Positions 23,103-35,600 of a DNA stretch of 64,000 bases are shown here, piece after piece; positions within the stretch are counted from its first letter, which is position 1; every line of letters starts with the position of its first letter. Both the position numbers and the translations under genes were made by a program. Source of the DNA: Isoetes taiwanensis (Eukaryota; Streptophyta; Lycopodiopsida; Isoetales; Isoetaceae); assembly GCA_021234155.1 (NCBI GenBank), contig JAJEKV010000025.1, positions 15,062,390 to 15,126,389 on the forward strand, read 5' to 3'. The notes under the pieces are model-generated. The model did no database searches and was not told the origin of the DNA. It was given only the letters and a program-made list of their open reading frames with translations.

Positions 23103-23185
23103 GGGTTGCCCCTAGGGGGCAAACCCTTGTTTATGTGGGCTTTTGGCATATCCTAGGTATATGCTAGAATATCCCTAGGATATGC
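23103..23185. repeat. Two adjacent hairpins
   Basis: GGGTTGCCCC at 23103-23112 pairs with GGGGCAAACCC at 23116-23126 around TAG. Then GCATATCCTAGG at 23146-23157 pairs with CCTAGGATATGC at 23174-23185. Both contain CCTAG cores. They lie about 200 bp upstream of the dioxygenase relic. Confidence 0.7.
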
Positions 23186-23394
23186 TGGTGACTGCTCAAA
23201 ACTTATGATTGGCTGTAAACTCTCGGTCACTTCTGTTGGTGGGCAGCCACTCTCGAAACCGGCTAACCGGAGAGGTCTCTTGGGCAGATGGCAAGTATTT
23301 TGAGTGTGTGGGCCACTATGTTACTGCTGTTTATCAATATATTGTGATTGTTGTAGCCTGCCGGATTCAAAGCAGAGCCAGCCATGTCCGCCTC

Positions 23395-26300
23395 AAGCAT
23401 CAACCTTGCAAATTTGTTTTGTGATTTTCTCGAGTCCGTCATCACCTCCAATGTTCCTAAGCAGAGATCTTCCTTTTCTTAAAGGGAATTTTATGCCATC
23501 CAAGAATCTAGGCCACATCATAATCTTCCTGTTGTTGGAAAGTTGCCTCAGAAGCTCAAATTTTTTTTCCTCTCTTTTATCAATATATTTCTTACAACTC
23601 ATCAAGTCAAGTGTACTTGTTTGAATGGAGAATTGATTTTCGTTGGTCCAAATCCCAAGTTCAAACCTCGCGGGCTGGTTACCAACGGTAATCTCCCTTC
23701 TAAGGTTTTTCCTTGCGCTTCTATGTTGCAAAATTTATGCTAATTTTCTACTTTTCATCCGCTTTTTGTGGTGGAGGAGATGGGTATGACTCTTTCCGCA
23801 ATACATCATTTTAGTTTCTAGTTCATGCATGGAGTTTGTAATGTAATTATGATAAAATTTTCAATCAAAGATGTATGTTAAGCAACGCGGTGCTGGTCTA
23901 CTGGGTATGCATGAAAAGCTTTTTCCTTTTTTGCCTCATTGGAATTCTCAGATAATCGCATTACAAATACAATGGATGAACTTATTGTGGCTATGTAGCA
24001 CCTTTTAGTAAGTAGGCCGTAAAGATGTAAAGGTTTCATAACACTTTAAGCATGCCTTCATTTCTCTCTTGCACTGATCCCATTTCTAGTTAATATGCAT
24101 AACTTGTCGGGAAAAACTGTGGAACCGTGATGCTACATGGAGAATAAAGAATGGCAAAGTAACATATATTTTACGCTATGTTAAAACCGCCAAGCTATTA
24201 CAAGAAAAAGCTATGGAGCTGCTAAGTTCTCGCAAGGTATGCCACTTGCCAATCAGATATATTGGACAATATGGGAATTGTGTGCCGACAAATATACAGA
24301 TCCAAAATGATATTTCAAGATTCCTTGTGAATGAGAGGCCTTAATGGCACTTCTCATTTAACGCAATTAGGACTCTTAAGATTCCTTCCTTAGGAATATA
24401 GTCCGGAACTTGTCATTGAGACTTGTGGGTACTGGTACACCTTACTTTTTAAACATAGAAGCATGTTCCAATAACCTCTTGGTCTAATCTCTAGAGGATA
24501 ACTGGCCAATTCTTTCGACACATAACGATAAATTCCTCGTGGGTTTGATTTGCTATGGGGAACATCGGTTCATCAGATCGTTAGAAATCAGTAAATTGCC
24601 AATCTGTATTGTTCTCAAGATCACCTTTATTACTAAAGATCCGGATGCATCACTCTCTATTGTGAATGTACAAGTGTTTCTTTGTCCAAAGGGTCGCTTT
24701 AAAGTAGAATCTGGTTCCTCCATTCATGCAAAGAAAATAGGGTTGTTCAATTTGGGGACAAAGGTGATTTGAAATGTCACCATTACATACGGGACCTTGA
24801 TAATCCACCAAGAATTGCATACGTAGGAGATTTAGTAGGGATTGGTATAGTGTCCCTCTTCAAATGGTCTACTTCATGCGTTTTGGGTTAGGGCTGTTGG
24901 ATGCTTCAAATGGGGTCGAACCTGTTAGTTCTTAATTTTTGCTTTAACGCCCATATTTTGATGTCTTAGAGAAACATTGTTCTATTCGTGTAACACAAAG
25001 ATTGGTATATCACAATAGAAGACTTATGGCCCTACATGAAATAGACAAGCCTTGTGAGTACCCCCGTGATGACATCTTCATTTACTATATAGTTAAACGA
25101 TGGAATATTATTGGCAAGATTCTCTATGACTTACAAACAGCGGAGTTGTTTCGTAATAACTTTAGAAGGAAATGCTTCATATGTCGCTCAAGATTTGTGT
25201 AGAATGATATCAAGCTTTCCATGTCGCATTTTAAGGAATAGCTTTTGGAATTGAGTTTACAACCCGCACTTTGGAATTTTTTCTTAATCACCGAGTCCAC
25301 ATTTTGAGTCGATAAGAAAGTTCATCATTTAATTTAGTTTCATCCTGCCTCTTCTTTGTTCTTCATTTTCTGTCTATAAACTAGTAAAAGATATGACACA
25401 ATCTACTTACGGCTTTTACAGATGTGATTCAAATGTTTGAAGATGGCTATCTTCGAACCATGGGTTGCCTGGACTATGAGAAGAACTTAAACCACTCATT
25501 CAATCGCCATCCCAAGGTCGATACATTTCACATGTAAAGAACACACGCTTCTCATTTTGTTGTAGAAGGTTTCAAGAATGGGTGTGAAAGTTTTATGGAT
25601 GATTATGTGCAGGTGGGATGTTCTTTTTTGGTTATGAGATATATATTCCTCAAGCCCACTTATCTGAGAACTATGCAATCTTTATGGATCTTCCCATGAT
25701 TATAGATAAAACGGTATTTCAACATACAAATATGATGATACAAGTTCTAGATATTTGGATTCTAATAAGGATGATAACATGTGTTTTGCGTGAGCATGAT
25801 TTTGGGAAAGCATCCGTTTACATTTGATTCAACCGTAAAAGCACGCTTTTGGGATATTGCCGCTATGCTCTTCGATGAACATGCTATTTGTCTGGTTTGA
25901 GTTGCCCCTCGTTACATTCTTCACACAGTGAGTTGTAATCAAGAAAGGCAATATTGAGTTTTAGGAATTGTACACAAAACCATGCTAACCCCATGATATC
26001 AAGATTTACACAAAAAGGAACATCATTGTCCATGTATCTTTTGCGCCAGACAATGACGCTTTTAGTTATGCCTTAATCCCTTATCACCACAACATATTAC
26101 TTTTTTGCTCGAGAAAAACATCGCACTCGCTAGAAACGTAAGGAAATAAAGATCTTAAAATGTTGGTTGGATTATTGTATCAGCAAAATGCATGGGAGGA
26201 GGGTGACGAGATTATATTATATGCATGTCGAATGCTTCAGCCAGCCTTGGACCTTAACAAGGCCTTGGCAAGCAATAAGGGGTAATGCCGGTGAATTGTA

Positions 26301-27456
26301 AGAACATTATGCCGCATCATCATCACAGCTCTCAAGCTAACTTGTGTTGTCAATGCTTCGTGCATGAGTTCATTTAATTTAAGGAATGGGCGTGCATCGC
26401 AGAAACAACTATCACAAAGAGTTGTAGAGTTTCCATCCATTAACAAGAGATTCTTAGGAAGGTTAGTAGTTTGGGACCTCTTCTATAAACATTTATAAAG
26501 ATAGAATTTCTTGTATACAGATAGAATTTCTTGTGGATAAGCATTATTTTCCCAAAAGTGTTAAGATCTTTATTCAATAATTCAAAGATATCGCAAGATA
26601 AGTGATGCATGAATATCAAGTATCAAGCATCCAAAAATTGAAGAATTCTATCCAAATTTGTTCTTACTGCTTTTATCTATTCCAAAGCGCTTATCACCCG
26701 AGAGAGTTCCTTTAAATCAATTGAGTCATTTACTTAGCCCGCGATAATGTGATCTTCCTTGGGTGGCCCTATTTTCTCAAAACAGAGTAATCTAATTGCT
26801 CTCTGCTATCCGACCCACAACCCATGGCCAACCATTGTGACCAAATAGGGAAAAAAGCCCTAAAACCCTAAAACCCTAAAACCGCACATTTTTTCTAAGA
26901 AGTTAGGATATAGAAGTAGTTTAGTATTTGGGTTTCATTCATGTTTGTTTGGAGTCATTGGCATTTATACTTTCCCATTCTTGCAAATAATGCATACAAG
27001 TCACTATTTCAATTCGGTTTATTACTTTGGCACCTTTCAGAAAACAACGCTACATCTACACTGCCCTCTTTGATGAACCTTTGAAGAGCACTGGGATTGC
27101 AAAGTTCGACTTGGAGAAAAACCATGATGGGATTATGCCTAATGTCTTTTTATATGGGCCTAATCGATTTGGATCTGAGCCTATATTCGTTGCAAGATCT
27201 CAATTAAATGACTTAGATGAGGATGATGGGTACTTGATGTCTTTTGTTCATGATGAAGAGTTGTGGTAAGAAAGGATCTTTTCTGCATTTTTTTGCCATT
27301 AATGAAGTGCCATGTATGTTGATTAAGACGTGTAAACCTTTTAGCAAATCAGAAGTAGTGGTGGTCGATGCAAAAACCATGCATGCTGTTCCTGTGGGGA
27401 TGATTTCACTTCCACTTAGAGTTCCTTATATCTGCCATAGTACTTTTGTAAGCGAG
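23395..27456 (+). pseudogene. Carotenoid cleavage dioxygenase (CCD1-like), degenerate
   Basis: Exon-sized pieces in family order match plant CCD1-type dioxygenases, non-heme iron enzymes that cleave carotenoid double bonds. They are: NLPVVGKLPQKL then NGELIFVGPNPKFKP (23520-23680); RIKNGKVTYILRYVKTAKLL (24145-24205); LVYHNRRLMALHEIDKP (25000-25055), spliced (CCTT, gtgagtac ... ttacag) to VIQMFEDGYLRTMGCLDYEK and HSFNRHPKVD (25424-25524); GMFFFGYE with ENYAIFMDLP (25617-25700); FDSTVKARFWDIA with a frameshift (25827-25860); AWEEGDEIILYACRM (26190-26240); and a C-terminal block (27036-27270) followed after a shift by EVVVVDAKTMHAVPVG, RVPYICHSTFVSE, ending at a donor (27456). The segment between GYE and ENYAIF, usually about 40 residues long, is missing, and several frames are broken. 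It is therefore probably a pseudogene, though some breaks may be assembly errors. The length of the remaining protein is close to the family norm of about 550-600 residues. Confidence 0.75.
26857..26882. repeat. Short CCCTAAAA repeat (telomere-like)
   Basis: Three tandem CCCTAAAA units sit inside an intron of the dioxygenase relic. The unit is one base longer than the common plant telomere unit CCCTAAA and the tract is too short to mean a former chromosome end. Confidence 0.6.
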
Positions 27457-28912
27457 GTAAGCTTAGAAAATAAAAATCTATATTTGCCTTCTAAATCTCA
27501 TACGATTTGCTATTTCATGCAACATATTTTTTGCATAAATATTTTTTTGAATGTAAATTGTGCCCCTGTCTAAGGAAGTGTTTCCTATCTATCTTAGCAT
27601 TGCTTTGTTTAGACCCATGACCTATTGGTCTCCGTGGACGTTAAAAAAACTATTCTATTCTATTCTATTAATGCAAAGACTTTTGGCTTTTAGATGTATA
27701 TTTGCCACTTTGATTGGACATGAGGCAAACAAATTTCCTCATGTTTCATTTTCCACCTCAATTAGGTCTATGCAATATGGGTGAATCATCTTCTTAATTG
27801 ATTCGGTCTATGCAACATGGTTCGAAAATAGCAGCGTTTGGCCCCTAAAAATCTGCCAACTTCTCTTAAATTCCGATCATCTCAAAAAAATTCCAGTAAT
27901 TTTCCGGCCAGAAAATAAAAAATTCCGGTAAAATACACTAAAAAATGCACTAACATATAGTTTATCCGGTAGTCTTAAATATCAAGAGGGGTTTTTATTG
28001 GTTAGACATATTGCTATTTTCGAGCCCTGCTATGCAAGTTGGCATAAACCAACGTTCTTTATCCTTTTTCTTTTTGTGAATCTTGAAAGCTAAACTTGCC
28101 TTTAATTGAATCTTAACTAAACGATAAATGAACCTTACCTTTAATTCTTTTTCTCATTTGCCGTGCATACTCCCATTGCTTGAAATTAACTTAGGAATTT
28201 TACATTATTGTATCAAATACAATTTTGATGTCCAAGGTCAACCAAACCAACCAAAAATAAAAATCAAATACTTAAATCATATTTGGTAACAAGGCTACAT
28301 ACTCGTATCTATGGAGATATTTGTTGTTATCACAAATTCTTAGGCACCTTTTCAAATCATTTTATTAAAATCCCTTGGCATTTGTAACAACCTTGCCTCC
28401 ACTATATGTCTGTACTTTATTCACTTCCAATCTCTTTTTCTATAACTTTCTTGGCATCAATATGCCTTTTTTTCATCCCTCCCAAACAATTTTTCATCTT
28501 TCTCAAATAATCGAGGAAGGGCGAAGAAATCAAGGCGTTGTCTCCGTGTTTTTGTAAATCTATCATATGCTCCCAATTGATTGAAATCCCGCCAATCCAT
28601 TCATGATCGAAACCTTCGCTCCGCTCCAGAGAGCTAGCATTCAGTTTCAGTAGGCCAAAAGGTAAGAAGGTAGTCCCCCAAGGTGGCCATCAGGTAATGA
28701 GAAATGGTGGCAACACTCGGCATTACCAAGAACTCAAGGACATGTCCTGTATAAGAAACCACACGATTTAAAAAAAAGCCTGGAAAGTTGTTCTTACATC
28801 TGTTATCAAACACATATCTCCAGATATTGCAAAAATAAGGAAGCTGGTAAGGTAGTCAAAATGTTTGCAGGATAAAATGACTGCTAAGAGATTGCCACTT
28901 GGCTTGGTATAT
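27457..28912. other. No gene recognised; half copy of the AATAG hairpin at 27640-27669
   Basis: The terminal exon of the dioxygenase relic may lie in the first 150 bases but I cannot place it. The stretch GTTAAAAAAACTATTCTATT and onward equals the loop plus one arm of the hairpin at 16852-16914. Otherwise this is AT-rich DNA. Confidence 0.4.
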
Positions 28913-29620
28913 TAGATCAAGAAGAAATTTTGATAAAACTACAAAATGGTAGTGCAGACAATGACACGAACGCATCTGAGAACGTGATTGCTGGACATGA
29001 TCTTGCCGAGTATGATGTCTTTGAACATTCCTGTAATGGAGCCTCATAGTCAGAAGAGCAGGAGCCAGATGATAATGTCGAGGATGATGGTCCTCTTCAT
29101 GAACCCATGGTTTCTTCTATCCACACCAACAGAACAAATCACACACATGAACTACCCTTATCATGATTGGAGAAATGCATTTACAGATAGAAATGCAAGA
29201 AATGCACATGAGGTCTGTTGCCCTCACTGCTCAGGCAATGGAGTTTATATAGGCCACATGCATAAGCGGCAATTGATTCTAGATCTCAGCTTTATTATCT
29301 TGGGAATCATGGGAATTATGTGGGCGGAACACACCAAGATGTCCATCTTCGCGTGTATCCATTAGTTTCTGGTGAGGAAGCCAGTAGACGAGAGGCTTTT
29401 CAGAATCAAGGTGTATTACTTGGATGTGTTGCTAGAAATAGCTCCTCTCGTTTTATACAAGGCCAAGAAAGAGAGGCCTGAAATATGGCAAACAAAGTTT
29501 TTTCTTATGTTGTAGAAGACATGCCTCATGATTATAAATATTCTCCCCTTTAGTCATAGCAAGTCCAGAATCTATTGCGAACATTGGGTCTTTGGACGAA
29601 GATTCCATTTGGTATTTTGT
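28913..29620 (+). pseudogene. Unrecognised protein-coding fragment
   Basis: Plus-strand frames read as ordinary protein over several blocks. These are an acidic one (28913-29155, including LAEYDVFEHSCNGAS, one TAG stop, then SEEQEPDDNVEDDGPLHEPM), a block with CPHC and GHMH in another frame near 29219-29260, and a third (29310-29460) reading GGTHQDVHLRVYPLVSGEE and QGVLLGCVARNSSSRF. A further piece near 29552 reads SPESIANIGSLDEDSIWYF. The blocks lie in different frames, so it is a relic or an error-laden copy. The single TAG could have arisen from CAG. I do not recognise the family. It ends just before the left end of the CACTA element. Confidence 0.35.
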
Positions 29621-29753
29621 GGCTTAGGTCTTTCCAAAGTTCTCCACAAATTGATTATCTTGGATTCACGATTGGTAAAATTGTACATTATAAACACTAC
29701 AAGAGAAATGTACCAATAACATCTAGTATAACGTCAAAAATCTTGACACAAAT

Positions 29754-31314
29754 TAGATCGCTCCAAAGATAACATACCGGTATGAATACGATATATTATA
29801 ATCGACCGTCACTAGTACATGTCCACTCGGGCGACATGTACACGGGCGATCAGAAGGGTAGTACCCTTAGGGTACGACCTTGTGAACCATTATATTGCAC
29901 ATGTTAAAGCAACATGTGAATATAATCCCTTTTGCCACGTGGCAATGACCCATTGACCAAAAGGACCAGCCCTAAATTCGTGGGGATAAAGGGCATAAAC
30001 CCTAAAAGGGAAACCCTTCAGGTTCAGCCCCGAAGTCCCGGAATTGGAGCAGCAGAGGATGCATTTCACTGAACGGGAGCATAGAAGTCGGATCTCCGTG
30101 TTGCGGCCGATCCAAGATCGCCAGACTCGAGATCAACAAGATGGACGCGAGAGGAGGGGGGGTTGCCAAGATGCGGTGGGTGGTTGATTCAATAGGTAGA
30201 TCCGAAGTTATCAGGCCTCTTCATTAGAGTTTAGCATCCATTCTTATCTATAGGCCCCCTACAGCCTAAGAATGATAGACACTAACAAAGGAACCTAACC
30301 ATGTATGATTAGGTAGATTAGAATAGATGTATTCTATTATTTTCAGTTTGTTGTGATGATGTTTTGACATTCTATGCCCACTCTTGTGTATTGGGAAGGG
30401 GGTAGAGACCCGTGAGCCCAAGTAGTTGTATGATCCTAGTTTTAGCCCATTAATTCCCAACGCGCGGCGGCATAAGAGCCCCCGGGCCGGGTGGCGGAGC
30501 TAGACCGGCCGACAAGGGAGGGCTTGTCTAATCACGGCTGATCTCGGCGGGCATGCCTTAACGACAGCCGGGAACTGGCTGTGAGCTAGGCCTATAATAC
30601 CCGGGCACCGCGAGGGAGGGCAGGTGGTATGGGCTCGACACTGCGTGGGGTGATGCGCCATCTTCCGTGAGTTCAAGTCAGATACGAAAGCAAAGGGCTC
30701 TCTAGCTCGCCTCGTGATTAGCATGAACCTTCCGGAGGAGAGAGATCTCCTCCCGCCTCATTGGGACCGGGAGATGCAACCCAAGAGTAGTAGCCCCTCG
30801 GCTATTCACCCCGCAAAGTTACGGTCAGCTCCAATACTTTTCACCCTATATCCGCAAAGTATGCATGTGAGGGGCTGATGGAGTGGACTACCCAACGACC
30901 ATGTTTCTATGCCGCCCAAATCCATTTGCCATGAATTTCGCCTGCATTGCTATCCGGAGACCCCAAGCCGCCGGGCCTTTCCCCATGAGTCCGAGCCGGG
31001 TAGGATTTCCCCATGTTATGTTGATGTACCGATGTGTTGTTGCGCCATCGTGATATGGTGGACCACCCTTCGAGGTGGGTATGTTATTGTTGATTGATGT
31101 CATGTGCTCATGTTTTATTTACGCTTCCGCCAGCCTAGGTCGATCCCGAGGGAGACGGGATGAATGACACGCCCATTCTTCCCCGTCGGGTTCTTGGCCA
31201 CCATCAAGGGCCCGATGTTAGGGTGGACGGCCTCATGTCGCCGAAAGCGATGCCGGTTTGAGGGATGATCTCCGCTTGTATAACGATCGGGCATCGATAT
31301 GAGTGGGGTCGCCA
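29754..31314 (+). repeat. 5' LTR
   Basis: 1561 bp. The first part (to about 30460) matches 39536-40263 and the second (from 30461) matches 45686-46524, so both right-hand pieces belong to one interrupted LTR. The first bases (TAGATCGCTCC) have drifted or been miscalled relative to TGTGACGTTCC in the right LTR. Confidence 0.85.
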
Positions 31315-31318
31315 TTAA

Positions 31319-31332
31319 TGGTATCGAAGAGC
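31319..31332 (+). other. Primer-binding site, tRNA-iMet type
   Basis: TGGTATCGAAGAGC follows the LTR by four bases. The standard plant initiator-Met site is TGGTATCAGAGC; the difference is a CAG read as CGA with an extra A, the same change seen elsewhere in the window. Confidence 0.7.
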
Positions 31333-31577
31333 TCGATCTTGGCGCACTGTGATCGAAAGCACCTAATCGAAAACCCTATAGGAACTAACTCATCTAGACA
31401 TTCAGCCTTGGAGGTAAAAGCCCAAGCACAAACCTCGAAAGAAGGGAAAATTTTTCTTCCTGGTAGAGTTAGTAATTATCTAGGATTAGGATAATTAGAG
31501 AACATAGGTAAGATAGAACAAACGCATTTAAAAGCACTTAAGAGAGCCTACTAAATTTCAAGCACTTTAGGCCAATG

Positions 31578-32657
31578 ACTCCAAGAGTGCGCCAGAGCAT
31601 GTTAGGTTCAGACCTAATGGCCCTCACAAGACTCTTAGAGTAGTCACCCCATATGAACCCTAGAACTTGGCCTTAAGAACCCCAAATGGTAAAATAAAAG
31701 ATGAAATCCCAATCAAAAAGCTCGAAATAGCTAGAATTATATGTTAAAACATCAAAAAACATTATACAAGTCACTTTTGAACACGCCTCCAAGAGCGCCA
31801 GAGTATAGTTAGGTCCCGACCTAACCCCTCCTCACAAGACTCTTAGAGTCATCCCTAAAAGTGACCTCAAAATTGATCATAACTTACTCAAATGGTAAAG
31901 GTAATAATAGAATCTTGTTTATAATGATTAAATTAGTGGGAAACGATGTTAAATTGTGTAAATTGGATAAGTTTAGAGCGAAAGGGACAACACCTCTAAG
32001 GGTGCGCCAGGCATAGTTAGGTCTGACCTAATACCCTCCCTCGAAAGCATGCTTAGAGGGGTTCGAGAGAAAATAGTTGAAGAAGACCTAGCTTCGATTC
32101 GAGATATGGAGGATTTCATCAACAAACCAAGAAATTAAGCAAGGCAGAGATGGAGGTCGCAACACTTGAAGACTCATTGGCTGCACGCCCATAAAAGACA
32201 CCGAGAGACATGAGATCATGGCACATCAAGAGGACGATAAATAGAACACAAGTCGCTTTTGTAACTAATGTGTTTATATGTGATGTATGAAAATTTCGAA
32301 TAATAAAGATATATAGTCGTTTAAAAATGTGTATTCATTAGGTACAAGATAGATCCGAGCAAATGCTATATTTTTGATAATCTATTTCCAAGAGTGCGCC
32401 AGAGCATAGTTAGGTCCCAACCTAACCCCCCTCACAAGACTCTTAGAGTCATCCAGCCAACCTGGGCCTTGATTAGCCCTACTTGCTCCAAACGTAGTAA
32501 TAAACAAAGAAACTTGCATTTAGGAAGAAAACTAATAGGAATTTACCCTTCCCAAATGGGATTCTTGGCATCCATTAGGTGAGATAGGCCAATGACTCCA
32601 AGAGTGCGCCAGAGGCCACTTAGGTCCCAACTTAACACCCTCACAAGACTCTTAGAG
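31578..32657 (+). repeat. Five copies of a 64-nt hairpin module in the LTR-element leader
   Basis: Copies lie at 31578-31641, 31787-31849, 31994-32060, 32386-32449 and 32595-32657. Each begins CTCCAAGAGTGCGCC or similar, has an inner palindrome of the type TTAGGTC-C-GACCTAA, and ends CACAAGACTCTTAGAG. Outer arms (CCAAGAGT / ACTCTTAG) also pair, so each copy can fold as a two-tier stem. Spacers between copies are unrelated to one another. They lie 260-1350 bases downstream of the primer site, before any recognisable coding. Confidence 0.8.
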
Positions 32658-35600
32658 GCGCCCCATTTTTTCAAACCCCATAACTTGAGCTACAGAGCTC
32701 CAAATCGCTTGAAATTTGTTGCAATAGGACCGTTAGACAGCCTAGAATCCATTTATGACCTCAAATTAGGCTAGAAATGTCAAACTTCAGCTCAAAATGA
32801 CCAAAATTGCTCAAACCCTTGAATTGTTTTTCCAAACTATGGTTTGTTTGTAAATAGAAGCATACCCCATTAGTACCTCACAAGTATTGCTCTCGCCCAA
32901 AGCTGATGCCTTACTCCAAGGTAGAAGTGCCCAAGAACACCCCTTTGTTATAGTCATCTAAACCTCAAAGATAGCAACCCAAGTCCAACTGTTGGTACAT
33001 CACCTCCGCCATGCCAAAAGCATAAACATTGACCTAATTTTGTGTCCTTCTAATAGAGTTTGACCTATACAGCCAGCCACATTCACACTCCCTATTGCCG
33101 TGATACCTAGAAAGGAGCTAGAGTCTAGAGCTGCCCAAGTCACTTCCAGGTGTAGAGATTGGACTCCCCCAAACCAACTTTGATAGGACCTTAGAGTATG
33201 CCTCAAACATCATGGAGGTTTGAAAACAACCCTCACGCCATACCATACCACACGCCCTAATGTCCATAGACTTGAGATTATAGACATGTCTCCAAGAATG
33301 CCGCTTTGAGCCATCTTGCTTGCTTATAGAGCCCAAAATATTGTAGGAGAGCCCTTCAAGTGGACCCTTAGACTCTAGAATATAATGAAGCTGCTTTTTC
33401 GAGGTATAGGGGCGAGCCACGTAAGAGCTAGAGGGCTAACTTCTTGAAGACATCAAGGTCCCACCGATGTACGATAGATAAGGAGAGGAGATAAAAAGGC
33501 GCACTCCAAGAGAGGAAAGCACAACGACAAACACCTCAACCGACAAACGAGTAGTAGAACAGACACCACCGCCTATCATCAATCTTCATCAAATGGGAAG
33601 AATAATTGGTAACCAACGGCATCAAGAATCTTCTAGATGTCAACCTCCCCGCTACCACGCCCACGAAGCTCACATCGAAAGAGGATCTCGACGCCTTCAC
33701 CAGCCTCGACGCATTACGAGTTTCAAATGGAAGAATGGAAGGCAGCAAAATACAAAATGAAGACGTTAGACAAAGAATGCCACATTAGCATCACGAAGCT
33801 AGGGCCGAGGGCATAATCTTCCATCGAGGAGAGAAGTCATGGCTACACAGAGCGTGATAGAAACCGGAGGGAAGACAACCACCACCTTGCAGCCCAAACA
33901 GTTCGCTTAATGTCATGCAACGCCAACAAAAGAAGCAAAACCAAGCTAGGCAACCACAAAGCACCTAAGGCTGACCCGGACGAAGCTTTCCAAACCCCCT
34001 TTGCACCAGCAGAGAACTTTCATCGGGTTCCAAAAGGTAGGAGACCATGAGGGGAGGAGACGATATCGTGGAACATCTCCCGACTTGAAGGCCTATATCA
34101 GCATTAGGGGCAAGATCAAGGAGGAGAATATTCCGGCCAAACAAGAATTCCCGACCTAGAAACACCTAGAAAGCAAAGGAAGGACGACTTTACTACGCCC
34201 AAGGAGGCGAGACTCGAATGGATAGGATCCAAGGGACGGAGGAGACGACCCAGCCAGCAGGTACAAATCACCAAAGGCAACCAGAAGAAGCTAGGTAGGT
34301 GCAATGGAGATGACCACACTTCCAAGCAATGTGAGAGGCACCTCGAATGAAGCAAAGCCCAATCAACAGGGCGACTCAGAATTCAACCCACGGAGGAATG
34401 ACAATGCCCGCCCACCGACCATCACCATCTCGAGAGCTCAAGACATTCAAGAACGCCCGACCGCAACAGCGTGTGATCAACCGATCAATGGCACCGCGAC
34501 ATCGGGCAACCTTGCAACGAGACACCGCGATATAGTGGACGCTTGAGCGGTCACCGATTCCTTACGGGCGGACATACACATTAAGGAGGAGCATCTTTTT
34601 TCAAGGGATCACATCGACGAACACTCTTTGCAACTTGGGGTGACGAAGCTCGATCAGACATGAAGCTCAACAATAGTAGCAAAGATCTCAAGGAATCCCT
34701 GAGTCAACCGTAATGAAGAAGATGTAGCAAACCCAAGGATCAAATGCGATAGGAGGAGGGGAAACCCTAAAGGAGTATAAACATTTAAGTAGATCTTCGT
34801 GAGTTGTTTTTAAAAAAGTGGATGAATTAAAATCCCAATGTAAATGATATGTCTATTGTATATCTCGGTGCTCACAGATATAGTGTAGAAACATGAGTTT
34901 AAAGTCATGTTTTACGGATTTAGCACTTAGATCAGAAAGCTCCTTCACTTCGACTACCAAATGAGGAAGCAAGGAAGCACAACTATAGCCCAAGTTCAAA
35001 ATGGAAGAGCAAGTACGAGGGAGAAATCCACTGAGCCCAAGCAAACCTTCGACTTCAAACACTTCGAAGTGCCCTCAAGTAGAAGACCGCCGCCCACCCA
35101 ATGTCGTAATAAGAGACAACACCGGTCATGTCAAGATCATCACGCCATCGCGACCAGACATCGCCGTGGCGCACCACTACCTCTTGTGGCAGCCGCAACA
35201 CTTGATGAACTTATGACACGAAAGTGGCCTCAACAATAGAAGGAGGAACGACCGACATCAACGAGCCAACTAGGAAGGCAACATCTCGACAACCATAATT
35301 CCACCTTGTGGTAATATAGGGTGATGCGCTATGACACGGTATTAGATGGAGAGGCACTTACGAAAAAGGCACCGCGACGAGGAGATATGCCTTCAACAAC
35401 TAGGTGATGGCTTCACGTACTCCTACCAAGAATTAGAAGAAAAAGAAGCCGATCAGATTCCCGACATGAGGGACATCAAACGCCCAAGGTAGAAGCACTC
35501 GACACCTTAACGACAAGGATAGCAACTCAAGCACCTTCGCAAAAAGAGAGTTCAAGATAATAGCCGTGCTATTCAACGACAAGACTATATCTAAGGTGTA

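Noticed and set aside
26857-26882. Telomere-like CCCTAAAA repeats as a sign of chromosome fusion
   Set aside because: Only three units, and the unit is one base longer than the common plant telomere repeat.
30465-31314. A separate element defined by the repeat pair 30465-31314 and 45691-46524
   Set aside because: The pair interleaves with the other LTR pair and together they rebuild one 1.56-kb LTR; the Helitron explains the split.
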